The position numbers were made by a program, and so were the translations under genes. Shown here one piece after another: positions 1 to 7,746 of a stretch of DNA of 64,000 bases. Below the pieces are notes generated by a model. That model was not told the origin of the DNA and ran no database searches. It saw only the letters and a program-made list of their open reading frames with translations. Position 1 is the first letter of the stretch, and every line of letters starts with the position of its first letter. This stretch comes from Streptomyces sp. RB17 (GTDB taxonomy: Bacteria; Actinomycetota; Actinomycetes; Streptomycetales; Streptomycetaceae): assembly GCF_009604455.1 (NCBI RefSeq), contig NZ_WEGL01000008.1, positions 186,001 through 250,000 on the forward strand, written 5' to 3'.

Positions 1-18
1 CGACTCCGGAGTACGACC

Positions 19-534
19 ATGACCGTCGCCGTGCAGACAGGCACCTGGCAGCTCGACCCGGCCGCGTCCACCGTGGGACTGCGGCACAGGACCATATGGG
101 GACTGGTCACCGTGAAGGGCACGTTCACCGCTGTCGCGGGCGGGGGCGAGGTGCGCGCCGACGGCTCGGCCACCGGCACCGTGACCCTGGAGGCGGCCTC
201 CCTGGACACCAAGCACACCAAGCGGGACACCCACCTGCGCTCGGCCGACTTCTTCGACGCCGACCAGCACCCCGAGATCACCTTCGCGGTGCGCGGCGCC
301 GACCGCCTCGACGGCGACGCGGTACGGGTCACCGGTCAGCTGACCGTGCGGGGCGTCAGCAGGCCCCTGGACTTCACCGCGCGCCTGACCGGCGAGGGCG
401 CCGACGCGCTCGGCCTGGACGCCGAGTTCACCGTGGACCGCGAGCAGTTCGGCATGGGCTGGAACCAGCTGGGCATGCTGCGCGGGCTCACCACGGTGAC
501 GGCGAAGCTGCGCTTCGTGCGCGCGGAGGCGTGA
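19..534 (+). CDS. YceI family protein
   Basis: This 171-residue protein has the length and pattern of the YceI family, a lipocalin-like beta-barrel that binds isoprenoid-type lipids in characterised members. It opens with the typical 'TWQLDPAASTVGLRHR' and contains 'HLRSADFFDADQHPEITF', the most conserved block of the family, with 'GQLTVRGVSRPL' after it. There is no signal peptide, so it should be cytoplasmic, unlike Gram-negative YceI. The ATG at 19 follows a weak CCGGAG ribosome site. Its stop lies 9 bp from the convergent membrane-protein gene. The physiological ligand in Streptomyces is unknown. Confidence 0.9.
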   Translation: MTVAVQTGTWQLDPAASTVGLRHRTIWGLVTVKGTFTAVAGGGEVRADGSATGTVTLEAASLDTKHTKRDTHLRSADFFDADQHPEITFAVRGADRLDGDAVRVTGQLTVRGVSRPLDFTARLTGEGADALGLDAEFTVDREQFGMGWNQLGMLRGLTTVTAKLRFVRAEA

Positions 535-543
535 GCCGGCCGC

Positions 544-2382
544 TCAGCCCTTCGGCGCCCCGCCCTTGCCGCTGCCGCCCTTGATGCCCAGCTCGGCCCG
601 GCTCACGTCCTTGGTGGAGAGCGTCTGCGGGGTCGCCGTGAAGGCGCGCAGCCGGATGTGCGTGTACTTCTTCCCGGGCAGCGGGAAGCCGCCCTTGGGC
701 GCCCGTAGCTGGACGGTCGCCGTGCCGTGCGCGGGGATCGTGGCCGGGCCGTGGGCGAGCGACCAGTACCGGTTCATGCCCTGGCCCGTCGTCAGCATGT
801 AGTGCGGGGTCAGCGCCGTGTTCCCGGTGTTGGTGACCTTCACCGTCAGTGCCGACAGCTTCCGCGCCGAGCCGTGCCGGGCCGCCGTGATGTCCATCCG
901 CAGCGGCGGCTTCCCCGTCACCGCCAGCGTCGCGCTCACCAGCGCGGGCAGCACCAGCAGCACCACGGCGGCGGCCAGCGCGGGCCGACGGCGACGGCCC
1001 GTCAGCCACCCGGGGCGCGGCTGCCACGCGTTCCTGAACTCCGACAGGGGCACGGTGATGGCCGCCGCCAGCCACAGCGGCGTGTACATCAGGTAGTAGC
1101 CGTCCTGGGACCGGGTCGCCAGGTAGAAGGCGCACCAGGGCAGCACGGTCGCGGCGGGGCCCAGCCGCCGTACGAACAGCACGAACAGGGCCAGCAGGGC
1201 CGCGGCGAGCAGCATGCTCGCGTGGCCGTACCAGTCGAGCCGGTCGCTGCCGTGGGTGAAGTACAGGGAGATGTCGACCAGACCCTGGCCGTGCAGCACC
1301 GCGCCCTGGGTCAGCGGCAGCGCGATGCCCCGGAACCACGGACCCGGCTCGGTCACGATGAAATACGCGTTGATCAGCAGCCAGGTGAGGACCGCGATCC
1401 CGGCGATCCGCAGCACCACCCGCGCGGCCGCCCGCCCGTCGAGCTCGCCGCGGCGCACGGCGTAGATCCCGGCCAGCAGGAACGGCGTGACGAACCAGGG
1501 GAGTTGCTGTGCCGCGCACGCCGCCCCGATGCACGCGGCCCGCGCGATCCCGGCGGCGCCCAGCCGCCCCCCGGCGCCGAACCGCGGCCAGCGCACCACC
1601 ACCGGCACCAGCAGGACCAGGCCGACGATCGCCGGGTAGCCCTGACGGGCGTACATCGGCAGGAAACTGAAGCCCAGACAGACCATCGTGGCCGCCGAGC
1701 GCCACGGTGTCGGCAGCAGCCGCCACAGCACCACGGTGCCCACGATCAGTACGACCGTCACCGCGAGCGTGGCCGGCGCCCCGGCATGGCCGAGCCACAG
1801 GAAAGGCGCGGTGAGCAGCGGCGCAAGCGGGGGATAGCCGTACGTGAAGTCGTAACCGCCGGTCGTTGTCGCCGTGAGGGCGACGCCCTTGATGTGGAAG
1901 AGCCACGGCCACGGCTGGTCGTACACCAGGTGCCCGCCGACGATCTGTTTCGCGGCCTGTGTGGTCAGCACCGCCTCGTCGCCGCCCGCGTGGTTCAGCG
2001 CCCAGGTGCACAGGGTGAGCGCGATCGCGGTCACCAGCACCACGGCGTCGAGGCGGGCCAGCGAACGCGCCCGGCGGACCGTGAGCGTGAGCACGCCGGT
2101 CACCAGGATCGAGGCGTAACAGACGGAGATGATCCCCGCGAGGAGCAGCTTGTGCGTGGCCGCCTGTGTCCACACCGCACGCGTGCCGATGAACAGGCTG
2201 ACGTCGGCGAGCAGCGTCAGCACACGATGCCACTGCGCGGGTGGCTCGTGGAGCTCCGCGTGGGCGACCGGTACGGCGGACACCGCCGACTGTGTCCGCC
2301 GGCCGGCTGTCACCTGCTGTGTTTCTGCCAAGTGCACGGCACCGGACGCTAATGGCAGCCGGTGAGCGAGGCATGGCGGCAT
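544..2382 (-). CDS. Polytopic membrane protein, GT-C-like glycosyltransferase
   Basis: The protein has about 612 residues, with roughly a dozen hydrophobic segments between residues 50 and 490. The early motif 'YDQPWPWLFHIKG' followed by 'GGYDFTYGYPPLAPLL' resembles the D-x-Y-x-P-P loop of GT-C (polyprenol-dependent) mannosyl- or arabinosyltransferases. The last ~120 residues form a soluble beta-rich extracytoplasmic domain ('LTVKVTNTGNTAL') and end in a Gly/Lys-rich tail. Assignment to GT-C is an inference from topology and this loop, and the sugar is unknown. The start is uncertain. The ATG at 2382 has no clear ribosome site, and in-frame GTG codons about 16-24 codons downstream are alternatives. 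Confidence 0.65.
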   Translation of the reverse strand: MPPCLAHRLPLASGAVHLAETQQVTAGRRTQSAVSAVPVAHAELHEPPAQWHRVLTLLADVSLFIGTRAVWTQAATHKLLLAGIISVCYASILVTGVLTLTVRRARSLARLDAVVLVTAIALTLCTWALNHAGGDEAVLTTQAAKQIVGGHLVYDQPWPWLFHIKGVALTATTTGGYDFTYGYPPLAPLLTAPFLWLGHAGAPATLAVTVVLIVGTVVLWRLLPTPWRSAATMVCLGFSFLPMYARQGYPAIVGLVLLVPVVVRWPRFGAGGRLGAAGIARAACIGAACAAQQLPWFVTPFLLAGIYAVRRGELDGRAAARVVLRIAGIAVLTWLLINAYFIVTEPGPWFRGIALPLTQGAVLHGQGLVDISLYFTHGSDRLDWYGHASMLLAAALLALFVLFVRRLGPAATVLPWCAFYLATRSQDGYYLMYTPLWLAAAITVPLSEFRNAWQPRPGWLTGRRRRPALAAAVVLLVLPALVSATLAVTGKPPLRMDITAARHGSARKLSALTVKVTNTGNTALTPHYMLTTGQGMNRYWSLAHGPATIPAHGTATVQLRAPKGGFPLPGKKYTHIRLRAFTATPQTLSTKDVSRAELGIKGGSGKGGAPKG

Positions 2383-2562
2383 GTGAAGAGTCGGGTATGA
2401 GGGCGGTAAGAAACGGACTTAATCGTACATGTGACGCAGGTCGCACCCGGCCATGCGGCACCGGATCGGTCGCGCAGTGTGTCGCTGTTGGGCCGAACGG
2501 GTGACGTGGCGTAAGAATTGGCTGGTGCAGGCATGGAGTGCGAGTCAGGTCAGGGGGAGCCG

Positions 2563-2952
2563 GTGAGCCGCTACGACGTCACCGATGAACAGTGGGAAGG
2601 GCTCGCCCAGGTCGTGCCGCTGCGGGGCCGGGACGCCTGGCCGTCCGCGGTGAACCACCGCGCGCTGCCCGACGCCGAGACCGAGACGCGGCGCCGTTTC
2701 GTCGTCCTGCGCGTCAACGTCTTCGCCGACGCCCGGGAAGTCGCCGAGACCCTGATGGCCGGTGCGCCGGTCCTGCTCGACCTCTCCGGCGCGGAGAGCG
2801 AGGTCGCCAAGCGCGTCCTCGACTTCAGCACGGGCGTGGTCTTCGGCCTGCGCAGCGGAATGCACCGCGTCGACCGCAACGTCTTCCTCCTCACCCCACC
2901 CGGCACCGAGGTCAGCGGGCTGATGGAGGGGGCGGGCGCGTCGCGGGACTGA
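2563..2952 (+). CDS. SepF-like cell division protein
   Basis: A GTG start at 2563 behind AGGGGGAG gives 129 residues ('VSRYDVTDEQWEGLAQ'). The central region 'FVVLRVNVFADAREVAETL' followed by 'VLLDLSGAESEVAKRVLDFSTG' is the SepF core, which binds FtsZ and, in other proteins, membranes. The amphipathic N-terminal membrane helix of canonical SepF is not obvious, so this is probably one of the extra SepF paralogues Streptomyces carry rather than the dcw-cluster SepF. Upstream in-frame ATGs at 2518 and 2533 exist, but their added residues do not look conserved. It stands alone and is followed directly by a large tandem-repeat array. Confidence 0.85.
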   Translation: MSRYDVTDEQWEGLAQVVPLRGRDAWPSAVNHRALPDAETETRRRFVVLRVNVFADAREVAETLMAGAPVLLDLSGAESEVAKRVLDFSTGVVFGLRSGMHRVDRNVFLLTPPGTEVSGLMEGAGASRD

Positions 2953-4031
2953 GCGAGTGCCTCCGGCGGTCGGGCGGGGTGCTTGGGGCGGCTGAGCGGG
3001 TGTCTTCGGTGGTCGGGCGGGGTGCTCGGGGCGGCTGGGCGATGTCTCCGGGGGTTGGGCCGGGGTGCTCGGGGTGGCTGAGCGGGTGCCTTCGTCGGTG
3101 GCGCACGGTGCTTGTGGCGGGTGCCATGGGGGCGTCGGGTGGCTGGGCGGGTGCCTTCGTCGGTGGCGCGCGGTGCTCGGGGCGGCTGAGCGGGTGTCTT
3201 ACGCGGTGGCGCACGGTGTGGGTGAGCGCCTTGCGGGTGTTCGGGGTGGCTGGGCGGGTGCCGTCGGCGGTGGCGTGCGGTGCTGCGGCGGGTGCCATGG
3301 GGGCGTCGGGTGGCTGAGCGGGTGTCTTCGGTGGTCGGGCGGGGTGCTCGGGGCGGCTGGGCGATGTCTCCGGGGGTTGGGCCGGAGTGCTCGGGGCGGC
3401 TGAGCGGGTGTCTCCGGGGGGCGAGCGAGGTGCTCGGGGTGGCTGAGCGGGTGCCTTCGTCGGTGGCGCGCGGTGCTTGTGGCGGGTGAGCGGGTGCCTC
3501 GTGCGGTCGGGCGGGGTGCTTGGGGCGGCTGGGGGGATGGCTTCGGTGGTGGCGTGCGGTGCTTGTGGCGGGTGCCATGGGGGCGTCGGGTGGCTGGGCG
3601 GGTGGCTTCGTCGGTGGCGCGCGGTGCTCGGGGTGGCTGAGCGGGTGTCTTACGCGGTGGCGCACGGTGTGGGTGAGCGCCTTGCGGGTGTTCGGGGTGG
3701 CTGGCCGGTGCCGTTGGCGGTGGCGTGCGGTGCTGCGGCGGGTGAGTGCCTTGGGGGTGTCGGGGGCCTGATTGGGTGTCTCCGGCGGTCGGGCGGCGTG
3801 CTCGGGGTGGCTGGGCGGATGCCTTCGGCGGTCGTGCGCGGTGCCTCTGGCGGCTGAGCGCGGGACCGGTGGCGGGTGAGCGCGGGATCTGTGGAAGGTC
3901 GGCCGGGGTCGTGCGCCGGGACGACGTCGGCGGCGGTCGTGCGGTGGCGTGCGCGGAGGCGGCGTGTCCGGGTGCTCGGAAACCGGTCGTGCGCGGAGGC
4001 GGCGTGTCCGGGTGCTCGGAAAGCGGTCGTG
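2951..4031. repeat. G-rich tandem-repeat array A (about 43-bp units)
   Basis: This 1.1-kb stretch without a gene is built from imperfect units with the core GGCTGAGCGGGTGTCTTCG and GGGCGGGGTGCTCGGGG. Successive GGCTG starts at 2990, 3033 and 3076 give a 43-bp period; other units (3076 to 3141, 3184 to 3248) are 64-65 bp because of inserted segments. There is higher-order duplication: the block at 2990 recurs at 3312 and the block around 3200 recurs at 3651 (offset 451). The plus strand is G-rich with many GGG runs, so G-quadruplex formation is possible. Open frames through it encode only low-complexity Pro/Arg/His or Gly/Trp polymers and are not credible genes. Confidence 0.9.
3951..4030. repeat. 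Near-perfect 40-bp tandem duplication
   Basis: Positions 3951-3990 and 3991-4030 are the same 40 bp (beginning GCGCGGAGGCGGCGTGTCCG) with a single C/G difference near the end. It sits at the right edge of array A and is much better conserved than the 43-bp units, which suggests a recent slippage or duplication event. Confidence 0.9.
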
Positions 4032-4178
4032 TGTGGAGGGACGTGAGCGGTGCTCGCTTGGTCGGTGTCACCCGACCGAGTGGCCCGAGTCCCGTTTGGG
4101 CCTGCCCGCACCGCCCGTTCGTGGGAAGGTGCCGGCAGGAAACGGTTCGGCAGGCGGGGCGGGTTCTACGGTCCGGGC

Positions 4179-5375
4179 ATGGCCGTGCCTTCCGTGTCCG
4201 CCGATCCGCCCGCCGCCGACGCGCCCGCCGGGACCGTACCCGCGCAGTCCAGGCGGTCCCCCGATGTGCGTGCCCGGATCACCGAGTTGCGGCTGTCGGC
4301 CTTCGCCGGGCATCGGCGGGCCGGGCTTCCGCTGGGGTCCGTCACTCTGTTCGCCGGGCGCAGCGGAGCGGGGAAGACGACCGCGCTCACGGCGTACGAG
4401 GCGCTGGCCCGGCTCGGTGGCGGAGCCTCGCTCCTCGAGGTGTTCCCGGACCCGGTCGCCTGTGTGCCGCAGCGGGCCCGCCCCGATGCCGGAGGGCGCC
4501 GCGGCTTCCGGATCGGCTGTACGGCCGACGGCGCCGAGGGACCGGTCCGGCTCGACGTCGCCGTACAGGCCGAACCGCACCTCCGGATCGTCGGGGAGCG
4601 GCTGACCGCGGGCGGCCTCGTCCTGCTGGAAACCGCGTTGCGCGACCCCGGGCGCGGGACCGTCCAGGCCGCCTGGCACACCGCCGGCTCCGCCCCGGTG
4701 ACCCGCGCCCCGCTCCCCGACGACCGGCTCGGCACCGCCCTGCTGCCGCTGCGCGTGGCCGGCAAGACGGACGGGCAGCGGCAGGTGCTCGCCGCGGCCG
4801 AGCAGATGGTGGTCGCTTTGCGCTCCGTCTTCCCCTGCGACCCCCGCCCCGAGTCCATGCGCAGGCCCGTGCCCACCGGCTCCGGCCGGCTGCTGTCCGG
4901 CTGCGACAACCTCGCCGACGTGCTGTGGCGCACCCGCGCGGAATGCGGCCGTCGGCACGGCCTGCTGGTCGACGCGCTGCGCGCGGGCTGTGCGGGGCCG
5001 GTGACCGATCTCGTCGCGGAGCCGCTGCCGGACGGCACGGTACGGGCGGTGCTCGACCGCGGCGACGGCCTGCGCACCGAACTCGCCCGGCTCGGCGACG
5101 GCGAACTGCGCCATCTCGCGCTGACGCTGGTGCTGCTGACCGGGCCCGGCGTCCTGGACATGGACTCCCCGGGCGAGGTGCCCGACGCCCTGCGCACCCT
5201 CACCGTCCTCGCCGACGGCTTCGACCGTGGCCTCGACCCCGTCCAGCGCCGGGAACTGCTGCGGACGGCCGCCCGGATGGGCGAGCGCGGCCACATCCGG
5301 TGCGTGGGCGCGGTGAGCGACGCCTCGTGGGCCGCCGGGACCGAGGGTGTCGCAGTGGTACACCTGGACGCGTGA
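4179..5375 (+). CDS. P-loop AAA/ABC-type ATP-binding protein
   Basis: Starting at the ATG at 4179, this 398-residue protein has a Walker A 'GRSGAGKTT' at residues 60-68 after a short lead 'ITELRLSAFAGHR' typical of SMC/RecF-like ATPases that recognise an 'LSxFxxxR' edge strand. A signature-like 'LGDGELRHLALTL' lies near residue 310, and 'GPGVLDMDSP' is the likely degenerate Walker B. There are no membrane segments and no coiled-coil arm. It overlaps the MazG-like gene by 4 bp (GTGA), so the two are translationally coupled. Its role is unknown; a nucleotide or DNA housekeeping function with the pyrophosphohydrolase is plausible. Confidence 0.75.
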   Translation: MAVPSVSADPPAADAPAGTVPAQSRRSPDVRARITELRLSAFAGHRRAGLPLGSVTLFAGRSGAGKTTALTAYEALARLGGGASLLEVFPDPVACVPQRARPDAGGRRGFRIGCTADGAEGPVRLDVAVQAEPHLRIVGERLTAGGLVLLETALRDPGRGTVQAAWHTAGSAPVTRAPLPDDRLGTALLPLRVAGKTDGQRQVLAAAEQMVVALRSVFPCDPRPESMRRPVPTGSGRLLSGCDNLADVLWRTRAECGRRHGLLVDALRAGCAGPVTDLVAEPLPDGTVRAVLDRGDGLRTELARLGDGELRHLALTLVLLTGPGVLDMDSPGEVPDALRTLTVLADGFDRGLDPVQRRELLRTAARMGERGHIRCVGAVSDASWAAGTEGVAVVHLDA

Positions 5376-5752
5376 CGGAACCTCTCGACCTGGCAGGACT
5401 CCAGCGCAGGCTCGCCGAGTTCGCGGCCGCGCGGAACTGGCAGCCCTACCACACCCCCAAGAACCTCGTCGCCGCTCTCAGCGTGGAGGCCTCCGAACTG
5501 GTCGAGATCTTCCAGTGGCTGACGCCGGAGGAGTCCACGCGCGTGATGGACGACCCGGACACCGCGCACCGGGTCACCGACGAGGTCGCCGACGTCCTCG
5601 CATATCTCCTGCAGTTCTGCCATGTGCTCGGCATCGACCCGCTGGCCGCCCTGTCCGCGAAGATCGACCGCAACGAACGGCGCTTCCCGGTGCCGGGGGC
5701 GCACGAAGTGTCCGAGAACGCGTCCGAGCGCCGTCAACCCCCGGAAGATTGA
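5372..5752 (+). CDS. MazG-like nucleotide pyrophosphohydrolase
   Basis: This 126-residue all-alpha NTP pyrophosphatase starts at the GTG at 5372, inside the stop of the upstream ATPase. The metal-binding pattern is clear: 'EASELVEIFQWLTPEE' supplies the ExxE(12-28) helix and 'DEVADVLAYLLQFCHVLGID' the ExxD helix. This family hydrolyses non-canonical or excess (d)NTPs to NMP and pyrophosphate in the cytoplasm. The extreme C-terminus ('SENASERRQPPED') is variable. The coupled P-loop ATPase is the only operon partner. Confidence 0.85.
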   Translation: MTEPLDLAGLQRRLAEFAAARNWQPYHTPKNLVAALSVEASELVEIFQWLTPEESTRVMDDPDTAHRVTDEVADVLAYLLQFCHVLGIDPLAALSAKIDRNERRFPVPGAHEVSENASERRQPPED

Positions 5753-5800
5753 CCTCCGTTATCACCCTGCGGAGTCAATTCACCTGTCGAATCCGAATTG

Positions 5801-5809
5801 TTGTCCACA
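5801..5809 (+). other. Single DnaA-box-like 9-mer
   Basis: TTGTCCACA, identical to the preferred Streptomyces DnaA box, lies in the 166-bp gap between the MazG-like gene and the DUF6099-like gene. It is alone; no second box is visible nearby, so this is not an origin. It could be a chance match or an isolated regulatory box. Confidence 0.35.
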
Positions 5810-5918
5810 GATTTCCGTCTACCTCTGGCTTTTCACCCCGAGCGGTTTCACTCTGGGTAGTGACCAAGGGAGTTCCAGCGGGCGTGCGCTGAAGCACGCG
5901 GAAGGACGGGGGCGACGC

Positions 5919-6488
5919 ATGGATGCCATACGGCTCATTCTCACGAGCAGGCGTGCGCTGGCGTGCGGCACCGACGCGGCCGAGATCATGGCGGAGGCGT
6001 GGCAGGCACAGGCCCTGGCCCAGGCGATCGGCAGCCGGCTCGCGGTCTCCGGACCGCCCGAGCTGCGCGGCGAGGCGCTGGGCCTGACCGAACTGGCGGG
6101 CCGCGGCTGCGGGGTGCTGGACCCGCCCGAGCTCGACCTGGGCGACCTGCGCGCCGCCCAGCTCACCGAGCTGGCCGACGCCCGCGAGACCCTGCTCTGC
6201 CTCGGGGGTCTGCTCGGCGAGGTCGGCATGGCCCTGGTCGGCCTGGCCAGCGGGGCCGACGACGAGACGACGTACTGGCAGTGCATGGAGGCCATCGACG
6301 CGGCCGACGAGTCCCGCGACCGCGTCCTGGAGATGCTGCGCAAGCTGGCGGCACGGGAGGAGGCCTTACAACGGGAGGAGGCCTTACCGGAGACCAGCGG
6401 CCACACCGGCCTGAGCGCCGACCACACCAGCCTGAACGCCGACCAGAGCAGCCTGAACGGCAATCGCAGCAGCCCGTCCGGCGTTTGA
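5919..6488 (+). CDS. DUF6099-like protein with C-terminal heptad tail
   Basis: The ATG at 5919 gives 189 residues. The body ('RLILTSRRALACGTDAAEI', 'QALAQAIGSRLAVSGPPELR', 'ETTYWQCMEAIDAADESRDR') resembles a Streptomyces-restricted helical family that I believe is catalogued as DUF6099; function unknown. It is cytoplasmic with no cofactor motif. The C-terminal ~25 residues are three degenerate heptads (TGLSADH, TSLNADQ, SSLNGNR). The stop codon and last four codons fall inside a dispersed Streptomyces repeat, so the tail was probably remodelled by repeat insertion. Confidence 0.7.
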   Translation: MDAIRLILTSRRALACGTDAAEIMAEAWQAQALAQAIGSRLAVSGPPELRGEALGLTELAGRGCGVLDPPELDLGDLRAAQLTELADARETLLCLGGLLGEVGMALVGLASGADDETTYWQCMEAIDAADESRDRVLEMLRKLAAREEALQREEALPETSGHTGLSADHTSLNADQSSLNGNRSSPSGV

Positions 6489-6519
6489 GGACGCGGCCGT
6501 TCGGGCCGAAGCGGGGGCC
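6473..6519 (+). repeat. Dispersed Streptomyces repeat (GTCCGGCGTTTGAGGAC type)
   Basis: The segment contains CCGTCCGGCGTTTGAGGAC and then GGCCGTTCGGGCCGAAGCGG. I recognise this as a dispersed element often found just after gene ends in Streptomyces. Here its TGA (6486-6488) serves as the stop codon of the DUF6099-like gene. The identification comes from memory of other genomes; only one copy is seen in this window. Confidence 0.6.
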
Positions 6520-6614
6520 AGCCGACCGGCGGGGCGATTTTCACCCGACCGGGGACCGCCGCGCCGGACGGTACCCACGAGCCTGACGTGGCGGGCGGCG
6601 TGCAGGATAGGTGT

Positions 6615-7538
6615 ATGGACCTTCGAATCTTCACCGAGCCCCAGCAGGGGGCCACCTACGACACCTTGCTCACCGTGGCGAAGGCCACCGAGGACCTGGG
6701 CTTCGACGCCTTCTTCCGCAGCGATCACTACCTCCGGATGGGCAGCGTCGACGGCCTGCCCGGACCCACGGACGCCTGGATCACGCTCGCCGGACTGGCC
6801 CGCGAGACCCGGCGCATCCGCCTCGGCACGCTGATGACGGCCGGCACCTTCCGGCTGCCCGGCGTGCTCGCCATCCAGGTCGCCCAGGTCGACCGGATGT
6901 CCGGCGGCCGGGTGGAGCTCGGCCTCGGCGCGGGCTGGTTCGAGGAGGAGCACAAGGCGTACGGCATCCCGTTCCCGAAGGAGAAGTTCGCGCGGCTGGA
7001 GGAGCAGCTGGCGATCGTCACCGGGCTGTGGGCGACCGAGGTCGGCAAGACCTTCGACTTCCACGGCACGTACTACGACCTGACCGAGTCGCCCGCGCTG
7101 CCCAAGCCGGCCCAGAAGAAGGTCCCGGTGCTCGTCGGCGGCCACGGCGCGAGCCGTACGCCGCGGTTGGCAGCCCAGTTCGCCGACGAGTTCAACATCC
7201 CCTTCGCCGGCATCGAGGACACCGAGCGGCAGTTCGCCCGGGTACGTGCCGCCGCCGAGGAGGCCGGCCGCGGCGCGGACGCGCTGACGTACTCCAACGC
7301 GCTCGTGGTCTGCGTCGGCCGGGACGACCGGGAGGTGGCCCGCCGGGCCGCCGCGATCGGCCGTGAGGTCGACGAGCTGAAGGCCAACGGCCTGGCCGGT
7401 TCGCCTGCCGAGGTCGTCGACAAGATCGGCCGGTACGCCGCGATCGGCTCCCAGCGCATCTATCTGCAGATCCTGGACCTCGACGACCTGGACCACCTGG
7501 AGCTGATCTCCGCCCAGGTGCAGTCGCAGCTGTCGTAA
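6615..7538 (+). CDS. LLM-class F420-dependent oxidoreductase
   Basis: This 307-residue protein belongs to the bacterial luciferase-like monooxygenase superfamily. 'GFDAFFRSDHYLR' near residue 30, 'IRLGTLMTAGTFRLPGVLA' near residue 70 and 'GRVELGLGAGWFEEEHKAYG' near residue 100 are typical of actinobacterial F420-dependent LLM enzymes. 'VPVLVGGHGASRTPRLAAQFADEFN' follows near residue 170. It should be a cytoplasmic TIM-barrel flavin/F420 enzyme; the substrate cannot be read from sequence. The start at 6615 matches the family's N-terminus 'MDLRIFTEPQQGATY'. It is monocistronic with a strong hairpin downstream. Confidence 0.9.
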   Translation: MDLRIFTEPQQGATYDTLLTVAKATEDLGFDAFFRSDHYLRMGSVDGLPGPTDAWITLAGLARETRRIRLGTLMTAGTFRLPGVLAIQVAQVDRMSGGRVELGLGAGWFEEEHKAYGIPFPKEKFARLEEQLAIVTGLWATEVGKTFDFHGTYYDLTESPALPKPAQKKVPVLVGGHGASRTPRLAAQFADEFNIPFAGIEDTERQFARVRAAAEEAGRGADALTYSNALVVCVGRDDREVARRAAAIGREVDELKANGLAGSPAEVVDKIGRYAAIGSQRIYLQILDLDDLDHLELISAQVQSQLS

Positions 7539-7549
7539 CGCCGTCCGGG

Positions 7550-7584
7550 CGGCTCCCTCCGCCCCGCACCGCCGGAGGGAGCCG
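7550..7584 (+). terminator. Intrinsic-type hairpin after LLM gene
   Basis: Perfect 12-bp arms CGGCTCCCTCCG and CGGAGGGAGCCG are separated by 11 nt and lie 11 bp past the LLM stop. There is no U-run, as is usual for Streptomyces terminators. Confidence 0.8.
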
Positions 7585-7605
7585 GCTCGGCCGTCGCACT
7601 GCGCG

Positions 7606-7642
7606 AAGTCGTAGTCGTAGTCGAGTCGTAGTCATAGTCGTG
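7606..7642 (+). repeat. AGTCGT hexamer microsatellite
   Basis: About six imperfect copies of the hexamer AGTCGT/AGTCAT occur in a row in the gap upstream of hen1. Nothing else is seen in this gap apart from the terminator at its start. Confidence 0.7.
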
Positions 7643-7746
7643 GATCTCGCAATGAACGACGTGACGTGGTCCGCTGGGCCGTCGTCGACCGGCCACTCCG
7701 AGAAAACCGGTCGTCAGCGGGCCCTGCTACCGGAAGACTCGGTCAT

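Noticed and set aside
2951..4031. CRISPR array
   Set aside because: Units are contiguous tandem repeats without unique spacers of constant length, the repeats are degenerate, and no cas genes are present.
3199..4071. Pro/Arg/His-rich 290-residue frame over array A (minus strand), and Gly/Trp-rich frames on the plus strand
   Set aside because: The frames are a by-product of stop-poor GC-rich tandem repeats. Inserted units of different length shift the frame, and there is no ribosome site or folded-protein signature.
5801..5809. Origin of replication suggested by a perfect DnaA box
   Set aside because: Only one box and no dnaA/dnaN neighbourhood or AT-rich unwinding region; treated as an isolated match.
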